From Burkholderia sp. Bp9143 (lineage in GTDB: Bacteria > Pseudomonadota > Gammaproteobacteria > Burkholderiales > Burkholderiaceae): a stretch of 54,254 nt of DNA. The notes under the pieces were generated by a model. It was not told the DNA's origin, ran no database searches, and was given only the letters and a program-made list of their open reading frames with translations. The DNA lies in NCBI RefSeq assembly GCF_003853645.1, contig NZ_QTPO01000057.1, positions 1 to 54,254 on the forward strand, given 5' to 3'. The translations under genes were made by a program, and so were the position numbers. Of this stretch, positions 32,829 through 40,959 are shown piece by piece (the stretch's first letter is position 1; the number at the start of each line of letters is the position of its first letter).

Positions 32829-34718
32829 ATGCCTCAATCTTTCGTGCTGCCCGCCACCGCGGGCCGCATCGACCTGCTCGCGCAGGCGCATGCCCGTTCG
32901 ACCGCGGTCGGCCTGCGCGCAAACGAGCGCCCCGATTTCTCGGCGCTGTCGCAACTCGCGCTGCGCGAACTGCTCGACACGAACCATTCACTGTTCGCGC
33001 ACGCGCGCCCCGTGATGGAGAACCTCCACGCGCAAATCGCCGACACGCAAAGCCTCGTGCTGCTCACCGATGCCGACGGCGTGATCCTGCACAGCATCGG
33101 CGACGCGGACTTCATCGAGAAGGCGAACCGCGTCGCGCTGTGCACCGGCGTGTCGTGGGCCGAAGGCGCACGCGGCACCAACGCGATCGGCACTGCGCTC
33201 GCATCGGGCCAGGCGGTCGCCGTGCATGGGTCCGAACACTTCCTGCGCGCGAACCATATCCTCACCTGCTCGTGCGCGCCGATCATCGACCCGTTCGGCC
33301 GCACGCTCGGCACGCTCGACGTGAGCGGCGACCCGCGCGGCTTCAGCCCCCATACGCTCGCGCTCGTGCGGATGTCCGCGCAACTGATCGAGAACCATCT
33401 GTTCGCGAACCAGTGCGCGGAAGCGCTGCGGCTGCGCTTCCACGCCCACGAGGATTGCGTCGACTCGCTGTTCGCCGGGCTCGTCGCGTTCGGCCCCGAC
33501 GGCGGGCTGATCGCCGCGAACCGCAGCGCGCAATTCCAGCTCGGCGCGACGTTCGATGCATTGCAGCATCAAGGCTGCGATGCGCTGTTCGGCATGCACT
33601 TCGGCCAGCTCGCGCAGCAAGCGGCACGCGCACCCGGCGCACCGTTCCGCCTCACGCTGTCGACCGGCGTGCGCGTGCTCGCACGCTGCGAATTCGCGGA
33701 AGCGCACAAGACAACCGTCGCCGTCACGCCACCCGCCCCCGCCGTGCGCACGCGGGCGCCGGACCCCGACGCGATCGCGTTCGCGACGCTCGACACCGGC
33801 GATGCACGGATGGCCGCCGTGCTCGAACGCGTCGCGAAGATCCGCGGACGCGACCTGCCGTTGCTGATCCTCGGCCAAACCGGCACGGGCAAGGAATGGC
33901 TCGCGCGTGCGCTGCACCAGGCGTCGCCGCGCGCGGACGGCCCGTTCGTCGCGGTCAACTGCGCGGCGCTGCCGGATTCGCTGATCGAGGCCGAACTGTT
34001 CGGCTATGAGGACGGCGCCTTCACCGGCGCGCGCAAGCGCGGCAGCCCCGGCAAGATCGTGCAGGCCGACGGCGGCACGCTGTTTCTCGACGAAATCGGC
34101 GACATGCCGCTCGCGCAGCAGGTCAGGCTGATGCGCGTGCTGCAGGAGCGCGCGGTGATGCCGCTCGGCGGCGCACGCGCGGTGCCGGTCGACGTGCGCG
34201 TGGTCTGCGCGACCCACCGCGACCTGCGCGCGATGATCGCCGAAGGCACGTTCCGCGAAGACCTGTTCTACCGGATCAACGGGCTCGCCGTCACGCTGCC
34301 GCCGCTCGCCGCACGCACCGACCTGCCCGCGCTGGTCGAGCGGATCCTCGCGCGACTGGCGCGCAGCGAGCCGATGCCGGGCCGCCTCGCGGCCGACGTG
34401 CTCGACGCGTTCATGCGGCACCGCTGGCCCGGCAACCTGCGGCAAATGACCAACGTGCTGCGCACGGCCGGCATGCTCGCCGAAGACGAAGCCGAAATCA
34501 CGCTCGCGCACCTGCCCGACGATTTCTGGCTCGACTGCGACGACGCCCCCGCGGCGGAAGCCGCACCGGCCGACGCGCGCGAAGCGACGACGCTGCAGAG
34601 CCACCAGGCCGCGATGATCGACGCGGTGCTCGCCCGGCACGGCGGCAACGTCTCGGCCGCCGCGCGGGAGCTCGGGCTCGCGCGCAATACCGTGTATCGC
34701 TACCTGCGGCGACACTGA
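32829..34718 (+). CDS. AcoR-type sigma-54-dependent transcriptional activator
   Basis: A 629-residue enhancer-binding protein. An N-terminal GAF-type sensor (about 60-200, with SWAEGARGTNAIGTAL, typical of AcoR) is followed by a PAS-like stretch, then the AAA+ domain: Walker A GQTGTGKE near 347, sigma-54 contact loop DGAFTGARKRG intact, Walker B GGTLFLDEIGDMPLAQQVRL. A Fis-type HTH ends the protein (GGNVSAAARELGLARNTVYR). AcoR activates acetoin catabolism genes, but no aco genes are next to it here, so the target is unknown. Four hairpin repeats form its immediate 5' leader. Confidence 0.9.
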   Translation: MPQSFVLPATAGRIDLLAQAHARSTAVGLRANERPDFSALSQLALRELLDTNHSLFAHARPVMENLHAQIADTQSLVLLTDADGVILHSIGDADFIEKANRVALCTGVSWAEGARGTNAIGTALASGQAVAVHGSEHFLRANHILTCSCAPIIDPFGRTLGTLDVSGDPRGFSPHTLALVRMSAQLIENHLFANQCAEALRLRFHAHEDCVDSLFAGLVAFGPDGGLIAANRSAQFQLGATFDALQHQGCDALFGMHFGQLAQQAARAPGAPFRLTLSTGVRVLARCEFAEAHKTTVAVTPPAPAVRTRAPDPDAIAFATLDTGDARMAAVLERVAKIRGRDLPLLILGQTGTGKEWLARALHQASPRADGPFVAVNCAALPDSLIEAELFGYEDGAFTGARKRGSPGKIVQADGGTLFLDEIGDMPLAQQVRLMRVLQERAVMPLGGARAVPVDVRVVCATHRDLRAMIAEGTFREDLFYRINGLAVTLPPLAARTDLPALVERILARLARSEPMPGRLAADVLDAFMRHRWPGNLRQMTNVLRTAGMLAEDEAEITLAHLPDDFWLDCDDAPAAEAAPADAREATTLQSHQAAMIDAVLARHGGNVSAAARELGLARNTVYRYLRRH

Positions 34719-34817
34719 CGCGCCTGGCCGGCTGCCCGACGGGCGCCGGCCGCAGCGCCTTCGGGTATGCTTGGCGCTTGCCTTGTCTCGCCGCCGCGCC
34801 GCCGCCCGCCTCGACCC

Positions 34818-35120
34818 ATGACCGATCCCGACCACCCGCCTCTCGTGCGCATCGAGCCGCTCGGCGCGACGTTCGACGCCCCCGATTCGCTGACGCTGCT
34901 CGAGGCCGCCGCGTTCGCGCATGTCAGGCTGCCGCGCTCGTGCCGCAACGGCACATGCCGGAGCTGCCTGTGCAGGATCGTCAGCGGCAGCGTACGCTAT
35001 ACGATCGAATGGCCGGGTCTGAGCCGCGAGGAAAAGGCCGACGGTTATACGCTCCCGTGCGTGGCCGTCGCAACCTCGGATGTCGTGCTCGACGTGCCCG
35101 ACGCGGAGATGATCGACTGA
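34818..35120 (+). CDS. Plant-type [2Fe-2S] ferredoxin
   Basis: A 100-residue ferredoxin. Cluster cysteines are Cys42, Cys47, Cys50 and Cys81 (C-x4-C-x2-C-x30-C in RSCRNGTCRSCLC and TLPCVAV); an extra Cys52 is present. It would carry electrons to an oxygenase or reductase, but no partner oxygenase is adjacent. It lies 99 bp after the sigma-54 activator in the same direction. Confidence 0.85.
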   Translation: MTDPDHPPLVRIEPLGATFDAPDSLTLLEAAAFAHVRLPRSCRNGTCRSCLCRIVSGSVRYTIEWPGLSREEKADGYTLPCVAVATSDVVLDVPDAEMID

Positions 35121-35183
35121 AGACTGAACGCGGCGCGCGGCCGCGCGCCGTCCCGTAACGATGACGCCTGCCTGGAGAACATC

Positions 35184-35678
35184 ATGACCCAGTCAATCGA
35201 TCGCATCGAGAAACAAGCCTTGCTCGCCGCGCCGCTGGCGCGTGTCTGGGAAGCCGTCAGCAATGCCGGGGAATTCGGCATCTGGTTCGGCGTGACGTTC
35301 GACGGGCCGTTCGTGGCCGACCGGCCGCTGTTCGGCCGCATCACGCCGACGCGCGTCGACGACGACGTCGCCAAGGCACAGGAGCCGTATGCGGGCACCG
35401 TGTTCGAAATCGTCGTCGATCGCGTCGAGCCGAAGCAACTGTTCTCCTTTCACTGGCACCCGTTCGCGATCGATCCAAATATCGATTACACGTCCGAGCC
35501 GATGACGCTCGTCACGTTCACGCTCGCCGAAGCGAACGGCGGCACGCTGCTGACGGTCACCGAGACGGGTTTCGACCAGTTGATCGCAACGCGCCGTGCG
35601 AAGGCGCGCGAGATGAACGATCAGGGCTGGGCCGCGCAGATGACGCTGATCACGAAATATCTGGCAAAGCACGCGTAG
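35184..35678 (+). CDS. SRPBCC/AHSA1-family protein
   Basis: A 164-residue START-like protein. It begins with the typical MTQSIDRIEKQALLAAPLAR and VWEAVSNAGEFGIWFGV, and ends with the long C-terminal helix (MNDQGWAAQMTLITKYLAKH). Members bind hydrophobic ligands or act as co-chaperones. TGGAGAAC lies before the ATG. No partner function can be read. Confidence 0.85.
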   Translation: MTQSIDRIEKQALLAAPLARVWEAVSNAGEFGIWFGVTFDGPFVADRPLFGRITPTRVDDDVAKAQEPYAGTVFEIVVDRVEPKQLFSFHWHPFAIDPNIDYTSEPMTLVTFTLAEANGGTLLTVTETGFDQLIATRRAKAREMNDQGWAAQMTLITKYLAKHA

Positions 35679-35796
35679 GCGCGCCGCCCCGCCCGCGCCA
35701 CGCGTCATTCCCGGTATCCGCGTGCCCGCATGCCCTCGCCGCGGGTGCGTGGCATAATCCGCTCCATCGTTGCCCCTACGCCGCCCCGCGCATCGC

Positions 35797-36174
35797 ATGC
35801 TGAGTCGTCGTTTCCGGAAGATCGTCAGTCTGATCGGGATGCTCGCCATCCTGATGACGGCGCTCGCGCCGACGATCTCGCAGGCGCTGACGACGCAAGA
35901 CCGCGTCGACGTGCTGCTGGCCGGCCACTGCACGGCCGGGCCGGCCGGCGGCGACCACGCCGGCGACGCGTCGTCGAGAAGCCTGCAGGCCCATCTGCAG
36001 GCTTGCGGCTATTGCAGCCTGCTTGCCCATACGCCGGCCCTGCCCGCGCCCGAACTGTCGTTCGCGGCCAATGTTCACCCGCTCCAGCATCGCGAGGCAA
36101 CCCGCTTCGAAAGCCTGCGCCGCGCGCTGCCGCTCACGGCCGCGCAACCGCGCGCCCCGCCGTTCGCGTCCTGA
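35797..36174 (+). CDS. DUF2946 family protein, likely copper-linked
   Basis: A 125-residue protein with an N-terminal hydrophobic signal/anchor (IVSLIGMLAILMTALAPTI) and a CxxC pair (Cys70-Cys73 in QACGYCSLL) preceded by a histidine, the DUF2946 signature. Proteins of this family stand next to copper genes in many Betaproteobacteria, and in Bordetella a DUF2946 upstream ORF (CruR) controls a downstream operon in response to copper. Here it is first in a run with copC and a PCuAC chaperone. A -10-like CATAAT lies about 45 bp before the ATG. Confidence 0.78.
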   Translation: MLSRRFRKIVSLIGMLAILMTALAPTISQALTTQDRVDVLLAGHCTAGPAGGDHAGDASSRSLQAHLQACGYCSLLAHTPALPAPELSFAANVHPLQHREATRFESLRRALPLTAAQPRAPPFAS

Positions 36175-36263
36175 TTCGTCGTCACCGCGCGTGATGCCGC
36201 AGCGCATCGCGCCGTCCGCACGCGCCTGCGCGTGCACGCCGTGTCACGTTTCGAAGGACGATC

Positions 36264-36401
36264 ATGTTCGACCGTATTGCTCGCGGCATCGTGCCGTGCG
36301 TGTGCTCGCCCGCTTCCGGCGGTTGCGCGTGCGCGAACGCGCGGCCGTGCGTCGAATGCATCGTTCTCCTTGTCATTTCCAACCGGATCATCCCGTCATG
36401 A
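36264..36401 (+). CDS. 45-residue six-cysteine leader ORF overlapping copC
   Basis: ATG 36264 to TGA 36399-36401 encodes 45 residues. AAGGA lies five bases before the ATG, and the stop overlaps the copC start (ATGA), so translation is coupled. Residues 12-32 hold six cysteines at 12, 14, 21, 23, 29 and 32 (PCVC, GCACA, PCVEC), followed by a short hydrophobic stretch (CIVLLVI). No family recognised. Cysteine richness directly before a copper gene suggests a metal-sensing leader peptide or a small metal-binding protein. Expression not proven. Confidence 0.6.
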   Translation: MFDRIARGIVPCVCSPASGGCACANARPCVECIVLLVISNRIIPS

Positions 36402-36763
36402 AAACCACTGCTTTCCTCCGCGGCGCACTCGTCGCACTCGGCTTCGTCGTCGCACAGGCCGCTCACGCGCACGCACATCCGAAAACCCTGGAACCGGCCG
36501 CCGACGCCACGCTGTCGAGCGCGCCGCACGCGGTCACCATCGACTTCAGCGAAACGCTCGAACCTGCATTCAGTTCGATCGCCGTCACCGACAGTCATGG
36601 CCAGTCGGTCGCCGACGGGAAATCCACGGTCGACGCCGGCAACCGGAAGCGGATGCATGTCGCATTGGCCGACCTTGCGGCCGGCGCGTACACGGTTAAG
36701 TGGATTGCGGTGGCGAGCGACGGCCATCGCACGCAGGGCCGCTACACGTTCACGCTGAAGTGA
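36398..36763 (+). CDS. copC: Periplasmic copper-binding protein CopC
   Basis: A 121-residue protein with a signal peptide ending near AQAAHA, so the mature protein begins with a histidine-rich start (HAHPK). CopC features: PAADATLSSAPHAVTIDFSE near the start and the C-terminal VASDGHRTQGRYTFTL with the Asp/His of the Cu(II) site. It binds copper in the periplasm. Its ATG overlaps the stop of the cysteine-rich ORF; no CopD follows, unlike classical copCD pairs. Confidence 0.88.
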   Translation: MKTTAFLRGALVALGFVVAQAAHAHAHPKTLEPAADATLSSAPHAVTIDFSETLEPAFSSIAVTDSHGQSVADGKSTVDAGNRKRMHVALADLAAGAYTVKWIAVASDGHRTQGRYTFTLK

Positions 36764-36815
36764 TCCACACGATGCCCGCGCGGCAATCTTTCCTACCCGA
36801 TCAGGAACACCATCA

Positions 36816-37262
36816 ATGAAACGCTCGATTCCGACCAGTCTGCTGTTTGCCGTGCTCGCGCTGCAGGCGCCCGCCACGTTCGCCGCGGCGGCCGTACAGG
36901 CCGATGCATGCTGGATCCGTACGATGCCGGCGACGGTGCCGTCGTCCGGCTATTTCACGCTGAAGAACGACGGCGACAAGCCCGTCACGCTCACGGGCAT
37001 CGATACGCCCGCGTTCGGGATGGCGATGATGCACGAAACGCAGACGGCCGGCAGCACCGCGAAGATGGTTCACGTCGAAGCGGTCGACGTGCCCGCGCAC
37101 GGCACGGTGACGTTCAGGCCGAAGGGCTATCACGTGATGCTGGAGGCGCCGCGCCAGCCCGTCGCACCCGGCGCGAAGGTGCCGTTCCGGCTGCATTTCG
37201 CCGACGGCGCGACGGTGCCCGTGATCTGCGACGCGAAGGCGCCTTCCTACACCGGCCAGTAA
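36816..37262 (+). CDS. PCuAC-family periplasmic Cu(I) chaperone
   Basis: A 148-residue secreted protein with the complete motif H-x10-M-x21-H-x-M: His73, Met84, His106 and Met108. Such chaperones deliver Cu(I) to the CuA site of cytochrome oxidase or hold copper in the periplasm. Signal peptide at residues 1 to about 24. It starts 52 bp after copC. Confidence 0.9.
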   Translation: MKRSIPTSLLFAVLALQAPATFAAAAVQADACWIRTMPATVPSSGYFTLKNDGDKPVTLTGIDTPAFGMAMMHETQTAGSTAKMVHVEAVDVPAHGTVTFRPKGYHVMLEAPRQPVAPGAKVPFRLHFADGATVPVICDAKAPSYTGQ

Positions 37263-37294
37263 CGCCGCAACCGCACCGACCGAAGGAGACGCAC

Positions 37295-37471
37295 ATGAGC
37301 AAGGAACGCCTGCCGCTGGCCGACCTGATCGTCCGCTACCGGACGCCGCTGAATGTCGCCGTATTGATCGTCTGCGGGCTATGGGCGGCGTGGATCGCGT
37401 GGATGACGCGCCCTTCCGCGATCGATTCGCCGTCGTCGATCGCCGCATACTGCGTGCGCGACGCACGTTGA
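37295..37471 (+). CDS. Small one-helix membrane protein in the copper cluster
   Basis: A 58-residue protein, MSKERLPLADLIVRYR..., with one hydrophobic helix (PLNVAVLIVCGLWAAWIAWM). GAAGGAG lies seven bases before the ATG, and the gene begins 32 bp after the PCuAC stop. No known family; it may anchor or assist the copper proteins. Real by ribosome binding site and position. Confidence 0.6.
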   Translation: MSKERLPLADLIVRYRTPLNVAVLIVCGLWAAWIAWMTRPSAIDSPSSIAAYCVRDAR

Positions 37472-37555
37472 CGCCGTGCGTCGGGGTGAGCCGCGCCGCC
37501 GTGGCATCATGCACGGATTCACCCCGACCTCGGAACCGGCCTTTCGGAGCGACGC

Positions 37556-38185
37556 ATGTCCATTCAGACCTGGATGCTGTTTGCCGCAGCCTATCTCGCG
37601 ACGACACTGTCGCCCGGCCCCAACGTGCTGCTCGTCATCCGCAACACGGTGCGCTACGGCTCGCGCGGCACCGCCTCGACGATCGCGGGCAACCTCGTCG
37701 CGCAGGCCGTGGTCGTGATGCTCGTCGCGCTCGGCGTCGGCGCGGTGCTGGCCGCAATGCCGCCGCTGTTCGTCGCGATGAAGGTCGTCGGTGCCGCGTA
37801 TCTGATCTTCCTGGGCATCCGGCAACTGCGCGGCGACCGCACCCCCCGTTCGCCGGACGGCAAGGCCGCGATCGCCGTGCCCGACCGCAGGAAGCTGTTC
37901 CGTGAAGCGCTGTTCGTGTCGGGCAGCAATCCGAAGACGATGATCTTCCTGTCGGCGTTCATGCCGCAGTTCATCGCGCACGATCGCCCGCTCGCGACGC
38001 AGTTCGTCGTGATGTACGCGACGATCGCCTGCACCGTCGTCGTCGTGCACAGCGTCTATTCGTTCGGCGTGCGACTGCTCCATCGCGGCTTCGGCGTCAG
38101 CCCGTGGGTACGCGCGGCCAAGCGCGCCGGCGGGCTGCTGTTCGTCGGGCTCGGGATCAAGCTGCTGACTGCGCGGCAGGCGTAA
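37556..38185 (+). CDS. LysE/RhtB-family exporter
   Basis: A 209-residue inner-membrane protein with about six helices. Family signature SPGPNVLLVIRNTVRYGSRG near the start and NPKTMIFLSAFMPQFI in the middle. LysE/RhtB proteins export amino acids or related compounds. It is separated from the copper cluster by 84 bp and converges with the LRR-kinase gene. Substrate unknown. Confidence 0.9.
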   Translation: MSIQTWMLFAAAYLATTLSPGPNVLLVIRNTVRYGSRGTASTIAGNLVAQAVVVMLVALGVGAVLAAMPPLFVAMKVVGAAYLIFLGIRQLRGDRTPRSPDGKAAIAVPDRRKLFREALFVSGSNPKTMIFLSAFMPQFIAHDRPLATQFVVMYATIACTVVVVHSVYSFGVRLLHRGFGVSPWVRAAKRAGGLLFVGLGIKLLTARQA

Positions 38186-38229
38186 GCATCAGCACGGCGA
38201 CTACCGGCGCCGCAACGCGGACGGAGCCG

Positions 38230-39627
38230 TCAGTCCTTCGATGCTGCCAGCGCAGCCGTAATCTGGTCGAACGACGGCCGCGCGTCGATCTCCTCGTTCA
38301 GACAGGCGGCCATCAGCGCTTCGAGTGCGTGCGAACCTTCCCATGCCTGCGGCTCGCATCGCTCGAGCAACTCGCCGAGCAGGTAACCGAACGCCCTGAC
38401 TTCCAGCCGTTCGAGCCGCGCCGCGCGCACGCGATCGTTCACGTCGTAGACCGACGCCGCACCGAAATCGCCGAGCAGCGCGCCGCCCTCGCTGTCGTGC
38501 AGGATGTTGTGCGCGTACAGGTCGCCGTGCATGATGCCGCGCGCATGCAGATGCGCCGCGACCGACGCGATGCCGTGCGCGATCCGCGCTGCCGCTGCCG
38601 GCTCGAATCGCGCATCGGCCGCATACACATCGCGCGTGCAGGACGCGAAGCTCGGCGGCCCTGCGAGGTTCGTCAGCGCCGGATCGACCAGCGCCATCAC
38701 GAGGCCGTGGGTGCCGTCCGGATGACCGCGCACCTTGCCGATCACCGGAATCATGTTCGGGTGACGCCCGGCGTGCAGGCAGGCGGCCATTTCGCAATCG
38801 GGCAGGCCGTCGCTCGTCACCGCCCCCTTGAACAGCTTGACCGCGACCGCGCGCGGCGCCTGGCCGTCCGCTCGCCACTGCGCGCGATAAATGACACCGG
38901 ATGCGCCTTCGCCGAGCTTCTGATCGCAGGTAAGCGATGCCCAGTCGATGTCCGCGACGCCCGGCTCGGCCGACGCGGCGGCCTCCGGCTCGGCGCCGAA
39001 CGGATTGCCCGCGGACGCGAGCCACGCGAGGCGCGGCAGACGCAGCAGCCAGTCCGGCAGCGCATCGAGCCGGTTCGCCGACAGACGCACCAGTTCCAGC
39101 GAACGGCAGGCGGCCATGTCGGCCGGCAACGCACGCAGCCGGTTACCCGCGAGCATCAGCTTCTGTAAACGCGCACAGTCGCCGATCTCGGCGGGCAGTA
39201 CGTCGATCTCATTGTCGGTCAGGATCAGCCAGCGCAGCCCGCGCGGAAGCGAACGACGCTGCACCGTGCGGATCCGGTTCGCCTTGAAGCCGATCATGTC
39301 CAACTGCACGCACGTGCCGAGCACTTCCGGAAGTTCGGTGAAGCGATTGCCGGACGCGAACAGGATGCGCAGGCGATGCAGCCGCGACAGGTCGTCCGGC
39401 AGCGCCGACAGCGCATTGCCGGACAGGTCGAGCACTTCGAGCGTGTCCGCCAGATCGAGGATCTCGCGCGGAAATTCGGTCAGCCCGCACGCGAGCTTGA
39501 GTTGCCGGGCGCCCGACAGTTGGCCGGCCTGCAGTTGTTCGAGGGTCGTCGTCACGGGGAGAAAACGGGTTGCGGTTGTGAGGATCGTCGGATCGATTTC
39601 GACGAATTTTACTGGGATCGTCGTCAC
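38230..39627 (-). CDS. Leucine-rich-repeat protein kinase
   Basis: A 465-residue protein. Residues about 40-210 are seven or so leucine-rich repeats (LDLSGNALSALPDDL, LILTDNEIDVLPAEIG, LMLAGNRLRALPADM). Residues about 232-465 are a protein kinase: GEGASG loop 239-244, Lys264 in VAVKLFKG, Glu279, HGDLYAHN 367-374 and GDFG 386-389. The catalytic loop has HGD where most eukaryotic-type kinases have HRD. No signal or membrane helix, so cytoplasmic. The LRR part suggests a protein partner or host target; it has the build of LRR-kinases found scattered in Proteobacteria. Convergent with LysE; the tRNA lies behind its start. Confidence 0.87.
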   Translation of the reverse strand: MTTIPVKFVEIDPTILTTATRFLPVTTTLEQLQAGQLSGARQLKLACGLTEFPREILDLADTLEVLDLSGNALSALPDDLSRLHRLRILFASGNRFTELPEVLGTCVQLDMIGFKANRIRTVQRRSLPRGLRWLILTDNEIDVLPAEIGDCARLQKLMLAGNRLRALPADMAACRSLELVRLSANRLDALPDWLLRLPRLAWLASAGNPFGAEPEAAASAEPGVADIDWASLTCDQKLGEGASGVIYRAQWRADGQAPRAVAVKLFKGAVTSDGLPDCEMAACLHAGRHPNMIPVIGKVRGHPDGTHGLVMALVDPALTNLAGPPSFASCTRDVYAADARFEPAAAARIAHGIASVAAHLHARGIMHGDLYAHNILHDSEGGALLGDFGAASVYDVNDRVRAARLERLEVRAFGYLLGELLERCEPQAWEGSHALEALMAACLNEEIDARPSFDQITAALAASKD

Positions 39628-39653
39628 CTGCCCCGCGATCGTGTCATCTCCCC

Positions 39654-39682
39654 TTCACAAACGCGCAATGTGACGCTAGAAT
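39654..39682 (+). promoter_or_regulatory. tRNA-Leu promoter
   Basis: TTCACA (39654-39659), 17-bp spacer, TAGAAT (39677-39682), followed by a GC-rich discriminator (TGCGCCCC) as in stringently controlled stable RNA promoters. The tRNA begins 23 bp downstream. Confidence 0.75.
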
Positions 39683-39705
39683 TGCGCCCCTTGCAGTACC
39701 GAAGT

Positions 39706-39790
39706 GCCGACGTGGTGAAATTGGTAGACACGCTATCTTGAGGGGGTAGTGGCGAAAGCTGTGCGAGTTCGAGTCTCGCCGTCGGCACCA
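39706..39790 (+). tRNA. tRNA-Leu(GAG)
   Basis: A complete 85-nt class II tRNA. Acceptor arms GCCGACG and CGTCGGC pair fully; anticodon stem CTATC/GGTAG encloses loop TTGAGGG with anticodon GAG (CTC/CTT codons); a long variable arm is present; T arm GTTCGAGTC; CCA is encoded at 39788-39790. The 3' end is a possible attachment site, but no integrase is nearby. Confidence 0.97.
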
Positions 39791-39821
39791 GACACGGTTT
39801 CTCCGTGTTTCGTGCATGTGC

Positions 39822-39858
39822 AAAAAACCGCGACAGCGCAACGCTTCGCGGTTTTTTT
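39822..39858 (+). terminator. Intrinsic terminator after tRNA-Leu
   Basis: CCGCGA (39828-39833) with TCGCGG (39846-39851), extended by an A-run and a T-run (seven Ts at 39852-39858). A smaller hairpin ACACGG/CCGTGT at 39792-39808 precedes it. Strong rho-independent terminator. Confidence 0.9.
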
Positions 39859-39997
39859 GTTTGTGCAGTGTTCGCCGCGATGTCATTTGAACTCGGGGAT
39901 ACGCAGGGTATCTCGACATCAGAGACTGTCCGCTGATCAGATTGGCCTGCCGAGTTGCCGGCTTCTCCAGCGATCGCGCCAAAGCACTCCACCGTCC

Positions 39998-40855
39998 TCA
40001 CAGCACCGGCAGCACCGCCCGAATATGCTCCGCGAACGCTGCCGTCAGATGCGACGGCCGCTTCCGGTCGAACCTCAGCGTAATGCCCACCGCCGGCAAC
40101 GGCGGCAACCCGCGATCGCCGGCAAGGATCGCCAGATCCGCGGGCACCGCCGTCTGCGTCATCACCGCGAACGCCTGCCCGGAACGCACCAGCGCGGTCA
40201 GCCCCGCGAGGCTGCTGCTCGCATACGCGACGCGATAATCGCGGCCCGCACGCTGCAACGCCTCGCAGGCCGCGATGTGATCGAGCGTATCGGGATCGGA
40301 CAACGCGAGCGGCAACGGATCGAATTGCGCGACATCGAGGCCCGGATAACCGATCCAGACGAGTTGCTCGCGACGGATGAAATCGTCCGTCGCCCCGTCG
40401 TCCGCCAAAGAAATCATCGCGAGATCAACCGCTCGCTTGTCGAGGTGTTCGAGCAACCGTGGCGTCGGCCCGCACACGACCTCGACGATCGCCTGCGGAT
40501 GCTGGCTCGAGAACTGCCGCAGCAGCGACGGCAGGAACACGGCCGCGTAATCGTCCGGGCAGCCGAACCGGATGGTGCCCGACAACCCGGTGCCGCACAG
40601 GTCGGCCATCGCCTCGTCGTGCTGCCGCAGGATGCGCTGCGCATGCACGAGCAGCCGCTCGCCGGGGTGCGTCAGCACCACGCCGCGGCCGGTGCGCTGG
40701 AACAGCGGCTGGTCGACGCTCTCCTCGAGCCGTCGCATCTGCTGGCTGAGCGCCGACTGCGTGCGGCCGACCCGCGCCGCCGCGCGGCTCAGCGAACGCA
40801 CTTCGGCAATGACGACGAACGAGCGCAACAGATCGATTTCGAGCGAACGTCCCAA
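39998..40855 (-). CDS. dgdR: LysR-family regulator of dialkylglycine decarboxylase
   Basis: A 285-residue LysR protein divergent from dgdA, the place and direction of DgdR, the 2-methylalanine-responsive repressor known in B. cepacia. HTH: FVVIAEVRSLSRAAARVG, RTQSALSQQMRRLEESVDQP. The start is set at TTG 40855 (LGRSLEIDLLRSF), because AAAAGGAG lies about eight bases upstream of it, while GTG 40888 and ATG 40882 lie before that site. The true start could still be upstream. Confidence 0.85.
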   Translation of the reverse strand: MGRSLEIDLLRSFVVIAEVRSLSRAAARVGRTQSALSQQMRRLEESVDQPLFQRTGRGVVLTHPGERLLVHAQRILRQHDEAMADLCGTGLSGTIRFGCPDDYAAVFLPSLLRQFSSQHPQAIVEVVCGPTPRLLEHLDKRAVDLAMISLADDGATDDFIRREQLVWIGYPGLDVAQFDPLPLALSDPDTLDHIAACEALQRAGRDYRVAYASSSLAGLTALVRSGQAFAVMTQTAVPADLAILAGDRGLPPLPAVGITLRFDRKRPSHLTAAFAEHIRAVLPVL

Positions 40856-40959
40856 GGTATTAGCTCCTTTTCTACCTTGCATAAGCACTATTCGTTTCCA
40901 TAAAACCAGACCGGCGCCTAGACTGCAAGCGATCCTTGGCCCTTGTCCGGAGAAGCCCG

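Noticed and set aside
32829..34718. Acetoin catabolism locus
   Set aside because: The regulator resembles AcoR, but no acetoin dehydrogenase genes are adjacent; only the regulator type can be stated.
39706..39790. tRNA-Leu as the attachment site of an integrated island
   Set aside because: No integrase gene and no repeat of the tRNA 3' end was noticed nearby; flanking genes look core-like.
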